Shown here piece by piece: positions 1 through 10,055 of a DNA stretch of 15,000 nt. Origin of the DNA: Glandiceps talaboti (Eukaryota; Hemichordata; Enteropneusta; Spengelidae); NCBI RefSeq assembly GCF_964340395.1, contig NC_135553.1, positions 12,120,001 through 12,135,000 of the forward strand, in the 5' to 3' direction. A model generated the notes under the pieces. The model worked only from the letters and a program-made list of their open reading frames with translations. It was not told the DNA's origin and made no database searches. How positions within the stretch are numbered: position 1 is the first letter of the stretch; each line of letters begins with the position of its first letter. The position numbers and the translations under genes were made by a program.

Positions 1-59
1 CACTGAGTCGGGTGAATTCGTATAGTACTGAGGAAGACTACTATAGTAACTGGAAATTA

Positions 60-1305
60 AAAAAAAAAGTTGGATGTTATTAAAATGAGATAAAATAAGT
101 TGCATTCATTCACTTAATACACTTATCAGTAAGCAGTTTAAATGTATCTGAACTCAGGGAGAAGTGCAAGGATGGGACTTGTAAGGCAACTTCTGTGATT
201 TCTCCTAATTAGTAACATATTGTCGACTGTTTCTATTGTTATTGAAATCGTAATGGTAGGTAATGGTAGGTTCTTCAGAATCTGACGGGGGGGGGGGGGA
301 GTTGATCGAGGTACAGTTACTGTATGGGCAAAACCTTAAAGAACCAAAGTAAAAGATATAACAGGCAACCCTCTTGGCTAAATGGGTATCTACTCCACCT
401 TCATTAAATGGAACAAAGCTAATGTTTATTTCATTATGCTTAGGGATAGTCTAGTTCCTATACAGTATCGTTACCATTTATACCTTCACTCACACTTCAG
501 TTGGCATCCAGACTAGCTTAGGGGATTCTGCATCGCGAAACTCCACTAATGTAAATTACCATAAAATCGACAGGTCTGGCTTAGAAAAGGCTTACTGCAC
601 AATGTCACAGAGGCGAGCAATTATGTGAAATAAAGAATGTTCGGAACTTTACATTTCTTTAACCCTTGCTATGTCCTAACAACGCTGAAGCAAATAATAG
701 CTTTCATGTTCTCCGATAGAAGCTGTGTCGAGAAACTTCCATGACCTGTAGAGGCGCTCTGTGTCTCCCCTCCCCCAGGATTGTTCAATCATTTTGAATA
801 AAGTGCCTGAGAAAAGCGTATCTTCAATTCATTGAAGAATACTTGATTTATGGACCACAAGTGCCCAGAGTCATAGTTACTAATAGACGTGTCATATTTC
901 AGTGAACAAAAACAAACCCGAAATGAAACCGCTATGCTACAGACAATACTAATCTATATTGGAGTAAACAAGTCAGCTTTCGGCTATAACGTGACGTCAC
1001 ACACCTATTGGTGGATATATTGAAGTACGCATTGCCAGGAATCGACTCTTTCTTTGCTTTGAAATACAATAAAGTGTAAAATACTAATAACACACCATCC
1101 GATTTATCACTAAAGATGCACACTGTATGTCAAAATAGGTGATATACTACTTGGGGAATTCGCTCTTTATATTATTATACTATATAGCCACTTATCATTG
1201 TATTGCTGTGTTTACTACTTGTTCGTTGACGGATGTAACCAAAGGCCGAGTTATTTGTCTTTTTGGGCTCTGTTAGACAAAGTGAGTTATTTGTGTGTGA
1301 ACTTT
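60..1305. repeat. Tandem unit U0, internally deleted
   Basis: Segments 60-210, 345-1140 and 1153-1305 match, in the same order and orientation, the parts of the later units at 3165-3290, 8808-9720 and 2892-3053. The linker exon, CUB exon and microsatellite block is absent between 210 and 345. About 210 bp present in the other units is absent at 1140-1152. Its 345-1140 part is closest in structure to unit U3: both keep the roughly 300-bp stretch that U1 and U2 have lost. No coding exon is visible here. Confidence 0.7.
287..299. repeat. Poly-G tract (13 G)
   Basis: An uninterrupted G run in unit U0, at the place where the linker and CUB block of the other units is missing. Confidence 0.95.
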
Positions 1306-1513
1306 GACCAAAGACGCCACCTTAGTCTGTCTGAGTGTAGTTATATCAGAGTCCGTAGATAAGTTATATCCACATGTCGCAACAATAGTTTTATAGTGTA
1401 TGAATGGCCATATACATTTATAGAAGTGTGAGGAAAATTGATATTTGCATTGTCATTTTAAATTCCGACATACATTATTTTCCTGGAAAGTGAGTACATT
1501 TGATGCAAGTTAC

Positions 1514-1870
1514 CTTCTTCGGACACTCTCACGTGAAAACCCTTCATTCCTATAGAGCCATCTGACTGAAACTGAAACCACACCGATCCTTCAGTTGATG
1601 TAAAATCTGTAGGTGCAGTAGCTCCACTGAAAGCCCATGCAGTACTTTTAGCATTCAGTTTTGTATTTCCGTAACCTGCGTAGAAATAGTCTGAACCACT
1701 TTCTGTATCAAAGTCATTGTATGTTACCGTCATCGTAGGGGTACCACCACTGACGTAGACTACCCAATCACATACAAGATTATCAGGATAGTTGGCAGGG
1801 TAGTTTGGTGTTGCTATGTCAACGCTGCCACCGGGTGTAAGGTTGATTGTTGTTGAACCAGGACAGGTTG
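1514..1870 (-). CDS. CUB domain exon, copy 1 (last in window)
   Basis: This is a 357-nt phase 1-1 exon encoding a 119-residue CUB module with the motifs [18 protein letters not shown] and [10 protein letters not shown]. It has two cysteines (3 and 34) and the acidic calcium-site residues Glu57, Asp61 and Asp104. The donor is GAAG|GTAAC. The acceptor AG at 1871-1872 is immediately preceded in the transcript by a long TTCG/TTCA microsatellite. It differs from the other two copies by Arg instead of Thr at residue 115 and by Gly42/Thr44. The open frame, splice sites and preserved fold residues argue for a functional exon. The gene must continue beyond position 1, since no stop codon or terminal exon was seen to its left. 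Confidence 0.85.
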
Positions 1871-4800
1871 CTGTGAATGAATGAATGAATGAACGAACGA
1901 ACGAACGAACGAACGAACGAACGAACGAACGAACGAACGAACGAACGAACGAACGAATGAATGAATGAATGAATGAATTATTAATATAATATTTATATTA
2001 TTCCTAATATTGACCTGTACAGATATAGATACTGTCACTTGAAAACCTACACACACTTCCTTAGTCTAGAGGTTATCTGTGGATTTGAAACCTTCTCCAC
2101 GTCTAGACGAATCCGAAGTCATAACCGAAAAGTTGTTCATATAAGGACGTTATGTAACTGTCCACAATAAACACTAAGTTATTATTATTTGACAGAATTC
2201 TTAGATTGATTGATTGAATAGTAATACAAACATGGTGTTGTAACTGCTGTGTGGGTGGCGTTGTGGCCAATTGGGTATCTACACCATCTTCATTAAATGG
2301 AAAAAAACTAATGTTTATTTCATCAACTGCATTTTTATGCCATGGGGATTCTGTATTGCGAAACTCCACTAAAGTAAAGTATCATAAAATCGACAGGTCT
2401 GGCTTAGAAAAGGCTTACCGTACACTGTCACAGAGGCGAGGAATTATGTGAAATAAAGAAAGTTTGGAACTTTACATTTCTTTAACCCTTGTTATGTCCA
2501 AACAACGCTGAAGCAAATAATAGTTTTCATGTTCTCCGATAGAAGATGTGTCGCTAACCTTCAATGACTTGTCAGGAATCGGCTCTTTCTTTGCTTTGAA
2601 ATACAATAAAGTGTAAAATACTAATAACACACCATTCGATTTATCACTAAAGATACACACTGTATGTCAAAATAGGTGATATACTACACCTATCTCTTGC
2701 AAGTAATTATACAAAGGACATTCAATAGCATACTCATTCGTTTATTGGATCCCAGTCATTGAATTTGTATTCTATTCATTGCACGTAAACAGTAATAGAA
2801 CTAGAGATCTGTTATTTATTTTGATCATAAATATTTTTCCACGTGCAACTCAAAGAGTAAATCTGTAGTCAGAGACGTGCATGTAATTGTGTTGGGGAAT
2901 TCGCTCTTTATATTATTATACTATATAGCCACTTAACATTGTATTGCTGTGTTTACTACTTGTTCGTTGACGGATGTAACCAAAGGCCGAGTAGTTTCTC
3001 TTTTTGGGCTCTGTTAGAATTCAAGTGAGTTATTTGTGTGTGAACTTTGTCCAATATAATTCTATACATGTAGGAGAAATAATGTTGCTTTAGTCTCATT
3101 TTAGTATGTCTCTTTGAAATTGTTTATGCCGATTCTGAGAATGGAAAACATTCCTTATTTATAAAAACTTGGATGTTGAAGTGAAATAAAATGAGTTGCT
3201 TTGATTCACTTACACTTACCAGTAGACAGTTGACATCTATCCGAACTTAGCGGGCAGAAGTGCAACTTTTAAGGCAACTTCTGTGACTTCTATACGTCGC
3301 TTCCGCCTAAGTTCGGGTAGATACCAACTCCGTACTGAAACCAACGTATTTTATCACATTTAGCATCCACATTTTTATCAAACGACGTGAACTTTCCCTT
3401 GAAGTGTATTTGAAATTTGCCGATGTTGTGATATCCCCGTAAGATTGTTGAAAAGCCTTGGCGATGGCATTAAAAAATTAGTATTAGTGATGAAGATACA
3501 GATATGAAATGTTACCTTGTGGTGTTCCTAGTGGTAGGGTTGTGGATGGTCCTGTGTTAATGGTTGCTGCAAAAGATGACAGAATCCTTTTTAATCATAT
3601 TGCATTCATGGAGTTAACCTTACTATAAGTTAAAGATTACCATTGAGGTATATTAATTAAGCTGTTTCAGTTTTGACATTTGGCATGTCATTTTTGTGTC
3701 GTATATAAACAAGTTTGTTATATATGAATCTATTGTTTAAATATGGAGACATCACTTAATGTTCGATATTATACGACCACGGAAATTAGCCTATGGGCAA
3801 ACAAAGATAGACACAGACAAAAACTATCGTTTGTGTATGAGGTAGACTTAGTCTACCCAAGTGGGTGATAGCAGTGACTTGGGTCTGTGGATATAAACAC
3901 CATGTAATCAAGATAGTAACAGTGAATGAGGTTGAATGTTCTGCCACTTGAGAGAAACTTGATATCAGAGACGCCACCTTAGTCTGTCTGAGTGTAGTTA
4001 TATCAAAGTCCGTAGATAGTTTGTATCAAATGTTGTAACAATAGATTTGGTGTTTGTATATCAGTATGAATGGCCATATACATTTATAAAAGTGTGAGGA
4101 AAATTGCTATTTGCATTGTCCTGCTAAATTCCGACCTAAATTATTTTCCTGGAAAGTGAGTACATTTGATGCAAGTTACCTTCATCGGACACTGTCACGT
4201 GAAAACCCTTCATTCCTATAGAGCCATCTGACTGGAACTGAAACCACACCGATCCTTCAGTTGATGTAAAATCTGTAGGTGCAGTAGCTCCACTGAAAGC
4301 CCATGCAGTACTTTTAGCATTCAGTTTTGTATTTCCGTAACCTGCGTAGAAATAGTCTGAACCACTCTCTGTATCAAAGTCATTGTATGTTACCGTCATC
4401 GTAGGGGAACCACTACTGACGTAGACTACCCAATCACATACAAGATTATCAGGATAGCTGGCAGGGTAGTTTGGTGTTGCTATGTTAACGCTGCCACCGG
4501 GTGTAAGGTTGATTGTTGTTGAACCAGGACAGGTTGCTGTGAATGAATGAATGAACGAACGAACGAACGAATGAATGAACGAACGAACGAACGAACGAAC
4601 GAACGAATGAATGAATGAATGAATGAATGAATTATTAATATCATTTTTATATTATTCCTAATATTGACCTGTACAGATATATATACTGTCACTTGAAAAC
4701 CTACACGCGCTTCCTTAGTCTAGAGGTTATCTGTGGATTTGAAACCTTCTCCACGTCTAGACGAATCAGAAGTCATAATCGAAAAGTTGTTCATATAAGG

Positions 4801-7800
4801 ACGTTATGTAACTGCCCACAATTAACACTAAGTTATTATTATTTGATAGAATTCTTCGATTGATTGATTGAATTGTAATACAAACATGGTGTTGTAACTG
4901 CTGTGTGGGTGGCGTTGTGGCCAATTGGGTATCTACACCATCTTCATTAAATGGAAAAAAGTTAATGTTTATTTCATCAACTGCATTTTTATGCCATGGG
5001 GATTCTGCATCGCGAAACTCCACTAAAGGAAAGTATCATAAAATCGACAGGTCTGGCTTAGAAAAGGCTTACTGTACACTGTCACAGAGGCGAGGAATTA
5101 TGTGAAATAAAGAAAATTTTGGAACTTTACATTTCTTTAACCCTTGTTATGTCCAAACAACGCTGACGCAAATAATAGTTTTCATGTTCTCCGATAGAAG
5201 ATGTGTCGCTAACCTTCAATGACTTGTCAGGAATCGACTCTTTCTTTGCTTTGAAATACAATAAAGTGTAAAATACTAATAACACACCGTTCGATTTATC
5301 ACTAAAGATGCACACTGTATGCCAAAATAGTTGATATACTACACCTATCTCTTGCAAGTAATTTTACAAAGGACATTCAATAGCATACTCATTCGTTTAT
5401 TGGATCCCAGTCATTGAATTTGTATTCTATTCATTGCACGTAAACAGTAATAGAACTAGAGATCTGTTATTTATTTTGATCATAAATATTTTTCCACGTG
5501 CAACTCAAATAGTAAATCTGTAGTCAGAGACGTATATGTTATTTGCCAAATACCGTTCCATATCTTGCTACGAGAGGTATTTTTTCTGGTATAACGGAGA
5601 GCCGGAGGCGAGCCGTTATACCAGAAAAATTACCTCGAGCAGCAAGATGTGGAACAGTATTTGGCAAATAACATACTTATACGTCACCTGCGACTATGAA
5701 TTCATTTTTGAATGTCTAAAAATGCTGTTTCATGTTAAAATAAAATCACTTCCGCGTTATACTGTCGAGCGTAGTATCATGCACCTCTCTGATAACTGCA
5801 ATGCGGTTGTTTACATGTCAGCCTTAACTTTATCATCCAATCAGAGTGCGCGTTTGCTCAGTAGTATGACGTAAAGTTTACTATTTGCATATCACTCAGC
5901 GATATATTCAAACTTAATAACCATCAGCTGAAAAATGAGTGCGTCTTTGTTTTGCGTACTGTATTCCATTAAATGTACATAAATGTTCGTGATATGCTTT
6001 GTTGTTCTAGTTAAGCAAAAATTACACCCTTTGTGGTGGTAATTTTCATATCCTTCATAAATTTATGAATTCATGTTTACGATCGCGTGACGACCGTGCG
6101 TTCGCCGTCACTGGACTTTCACGGTTGTGTGTGGAATTTTTGACTATTTCCCTGTGACATGAAAAGTACAGTTCAAAGACTTGTTACAATGTATAAAACG
6201 GCGATATTTTGTTCGATTGACAACAAATTTGGCATTGGAAATGCTGGTTATAGCTCGATCTCTAGTTGTCTGCTAGATTTGTTTACAAGGGGACGTGAAG
6301 TGATCACGTGATACAACAAGCAAAAATACGGCTGTTGGTGAAAAATACGCCTGTGTATCTGCAGGGCTCTCGACCAATCAGAATGCGAGATTGGTGACAG
6401 GTGACGTATAAGTGCATGTAATTGTGTTGGGGAATTCGCTCTTTATTATTATACTATATAGCCACTTATTGTATTACTGTGTTTACTACTTGTTCGTTGA
6501 CGGATGTAACCAAAGGCCGAGTCGTTTGTCTTTTTGGGCTCTGTTAGAATTCAAGTGAGTTATTTGTGTGTGAACTTTGTCCAATATAATTCTATACATG
6601 TAGGAGAAATGATGTTGCTTTAGTCTCATTTTAGTATGTCTCTTTGAAATTGCTTATGCCGTCTCTGAGAATGGAAAACATACCTTATTTATAAAAAAAA
6701 CTTGGATGTTGAAGTGAAATAAAATGAGTTGCTTTGATTCACTTACACTTACCAGTAGACAGTTGGCATCTATCCGAACTTAGCGGGCAGAAGTGCAACT
6801 TTTAAGGCAACTTCTGTGACTTCTATACGTCGCTTCCGCCTAAGTTCGGGTAGATACCAACTCCGTACTGAAACGTGATATCCTCGTAAGATTGTTGAAA
6901 ACCCTTGGCGACCAACGTATTTTATCACATTTAGCATCCAAATTTTTATCAAAGAGCGTGAATTTTCCCTTGAAGTGTATTTGAAATTTGCCGATGTTGT
7001 GATATCCAGTAAGATTGTTGAAAAACCTTGGCGATGGCATTAAAAAATTAGGAGTAGTGATGAAGATACAGATATGAAATATTACCTTGTGGTGTTCCTA
7101 GTGGTAGGGTTGTGGATGGTCCTGTGTTAATGGTTGCTGCAAAAGATGACAGAATCCTTTTTTAATCATATTGCATTCATGGAGTTAACCTTACTATAAG
7201 TTAAAGATTACCATTGAGGTATATTAATTAAGCTGTTTCAGTTTTGACATTTGGCATGTCATTGTTGTGTCGTATATAAACAAGTTTGTTATATATGAAT
7301 CTATTGTTTAAATATGGAGACATCACTTAATGTTCGATATTATACGACCACGGAAATTAGCCTATGGGCAAACAAAGATAGACACAGACAAAAACTATCG
7401 TTTGTGTATGAGGTAGACTTAGTCTACCCAATTGGTGATAGCAGTGACTTGGGTCTGTGGATATAAACACCATGTAATCAAGATAGTAACAGTGAATGAG
7501 GTTGAATGTTCTGCCACTTGAAGGGAAACTTGATATCAGAGACGCCACCTTAGTCTGTCTGAGTGTAACTTGAAATCAGAGACGCCACCTTAGTCTGTCT
7601 GAGTGTAGTTATATCAAAGTCCGTAGATAGTTTGTATCAAATGTTGTAACAATAGATTTAGTGTTTGTATATCAGTATGGATGGTCATATACATTTATAA
7701 AAGTGTGAGGAAAATTGCTATTTGCATTGTCCTGCTAAATTCCGACCTAGATTATTTTCCTGGAAAATGAGTACTTCTGATGCAAGTTACCTTCTTCGGA

Positions 7801-10024
7801 CACTGTCACGTGAAAACCCTTCATTCCTATAGAGCCATCTGACTGAAACTGAAACCACACCGATCCTTCAGTTGATGTAAAATCTGTTGGTGCAGTAGCT
7901 CCACTGAAAGCCCATGCAGTACTTTTAGCATTCAGTTTTGTATTTCCGTAACCTGCGTAGAAAAAGTCTGAAACACTCTCTGTATCAAAGTCATTGTATG
8001 TTACCGTCATCGTAGGGGAACCACTACTGACGTAGACTACCCAATCACATACAAGATTATCAGGATAGTTGGCAGGGTAGTTTGGTGTTGCTATGTCAAC
8101 GCTGCCACCGGGTGTAAGATTGATTGTTGTTGAACCAGGACAGGTTGCTGTGAATGAATGAATGAATGAATGAATGAATGAATGAATGAATGAATGAATG
8201 AATGAATGAATGAATGAATGAATGAATGAATGAATGAATGAATGAATGAATGAATGAACGAATGAATGAATGAATGAATGAATGAATGAATGAATGAATT
8301 ATTAATATAATATTTATATTATTCCTAATATTGACCTGTACAGATACTGTCACTTGAAAACCTACACGCAATTCTTTAGTCTAGAGGTTATCTGTGGATT
8401 TGAAACCTTCTCCACGTCTAGACGAATCAGAACTCATAACCGAAAAATTGTTCATATAAGGATGTTATGTAACTGCCAACAATTAACTCTAAGTTATTAT
8501 TATTTGACAGAATTCTTAGATTGATTGATTGAATAGTAATACAAACATGGTGTTGTAACTGCTGTGTGGGTGGCGTTGTGGCCAATTGAAACTTTATATC
8601 AGTCCTCATTCTTCTAGACGTGGAGAAGGATTGGAAGCCACGGACAGCCTCTAGACTAATGCTTCCTACAAAAACATCTCACTCAAACTGAAGCCAAACC
8701 AGTTGATGGAAGATCTGGAGGTATAATAACTTCGTTCAACACGTTTAGCAGTTAAATAAAAATATTGTTAAAGAGGTCTGAGCAAAAACTTACCCAGTAA
8801 CGAACCCAAATAAAAGATACAACAGGCAACCTCTTGGCTAAATGGATATCTACACCATATTCATTAAATGGAACAAAGCTAATGTTTATTTCATCAACTG
8901 CATTTTTATGCCATGGGGATTCTGCATCTCGAAACTATCATAAATTCGACAGATCTGGCTTAGAAGAGGCTTACTGTACACTGTCACAGAGGCGAGGAAT
9001 TATGTGTTATAAAGAAAGTTTGGAGCTTTACACTTCTTTAACCCTTGTTATGTCCAAACAACGCTGAAGCAATTGATAATAATAATGTTGGGTTCTTATA
9101 TAGCGCTTTCCCACACCGTGCTCAAAGCGCTTTACAATTATTACCCCTGGCTCGGATCAGAACGGCACAACGGCCCTTTAGTCTTCCTCAACTCCCCGGG
9201 GATCATACAATCCATTGCAGCCATTTAAGCGCATAGGATTAAAGCCTTCACATTGCAACCTACATCCTACCAGGTCCCCAGTTATAGAGCTGGGTTGACT
9301 GAGGCACAGTCAATTCAAATAATGGCTTTCATGTTCTCCGATAGAAGATGTGTCGCTAACTTTCAATGACCTGTAGAAGCCCTCTGTCTCTCTCCTCTCC
9401 AATCAGTTTGAATAAAGTGCCTGAGAAAAGCGTATCTTCAATTCATTGAAGAATACATGTTTTATGGACCACAAGTGCCCGGTGTTATAATTACAAGTAG
9501 ACGTGGTTCAGTGACCCGTAATAAATTTGCTGTGTGGAGTAATGAACAAGTCAGAGTACGGCTATAAAGTGACGTCACAGACCTATTGGTAGATATATTG
9601 AAGTACGCATTGTCAGGAATCGACTCTTTCTTTGCTTTGAATTACAATAAAGTGTAAAATACTAATAACACACCATTCGATTTATCACTAAAGATGCGCA
9701 CTGTATGTCAAAATAAGTGATATACCACACCTATCTCTTGCAAGTAATTTTACAAAGGACATTCAATAGCATACTCATTCGTTTATTGGATCCCTGTCAT
9801 TGAATTTGTATTCTATTCATTGCACGTAAACAGTAATAGAACTAGAGATCTGTTATTTATTTGATCGTAAAATTGTTTGTTTGCTTTTTCCCACGTGCAA
9901 CTCAAAGAGTAAATCTGTAGTGAGAGACGTGCATGTAATATGTCAAGTAAATTGCCTTGTGTTGGGGAATTCGCTCTTTATATTATTAATAGTATATGGC
10001 CTGTATTGCCGTGTTAACTACTTG

Positions 10025-10055
<31 letters not shown>

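Larger units (their letters stand above)
1306..3053. repeat. Tandem unit U1 (CUB exon without linker exon)
   Basis: Homology to U2 and U3 resumes at the motif GACGCCACCTTAGTCTGTCT (1313-1332; also at 3970 and 7541) and runs through the CUB exon, its microsatellite and the downstream spacer to 3053. About 900 bp found in U2 and U3, including the linker exon, is missing at the left junction. The offset of the CUB exon to U2 is 2666 bp, which gives the unit length. Confidence 0.8.
3054..6590. repeat. Tandem unit U2 (linker exon, CUB exon, 880-bp insertion)
   Basis: This is a complete unit of about 2.66 kb plus the insertion at 5534-6411. It holds the linker exon at 3516-3566 and the CUB exon at 4180-4536. 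It shares with U1 a roughly 300-bp deletion in the spacer (joined at about 5220-5229, matching 2565-2575), so U1 and U2 are sister copies. Confidence 0.8.
6591..10025. repeat. Tandem unit U3 (linker exon, CUB exon, SINE)
   Basis: This is a complete unit with linker exon 7086-7136 and CUB exon 7791-8147. It differs from U2 by two small local duplications (6874-7036 region and 7527-7606), a rearranged block at 8591-8820 and a SINE at 9073-9315. Unit homology ends at 10025, inside the sequence that reads TTTACTACTTGTTCG in the other units. An ACAT microsatellite takes over there. Confidence 0.8.

Noticed and set aside
932-1123. Repeated minus-strand ORF containing [15 protein letters not shown] (also at 2472 and 5127)
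   Set aside because: It lies in the duplicated spacer, has varying ends in each unit, no splice context and no family resemblance.
1814-2056. Minus-strand frames with repeated Arg-Ser-Phe-Val or His-Ser-Phe-Ile (also at 4480 and 8096)
   Set aside because: They read through the intronic microsatellite, and the CUB exon uses another frame from the AG acceptor.
2251-2451. 66-codon plus-strand ORF present in U1 and U2 (2251-2451, 4905-5105), with a related frame in U3
   Set aside because: Conservation is explained by the tandem duplication; the reading is intronic antisense and is broken in U0 and U3.
5536-5874. 112-codon plus-strand ORF
   Set aside because: Half of it is the hairpin of the foldback insertion and it has no recognisable protein features.
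60-10025. CRISPR-like or prokaryotic repeat array
   Set aside because: Units are kilobase-sized, contain spliced exons and show eukaryotic SINE and microsatellite content.
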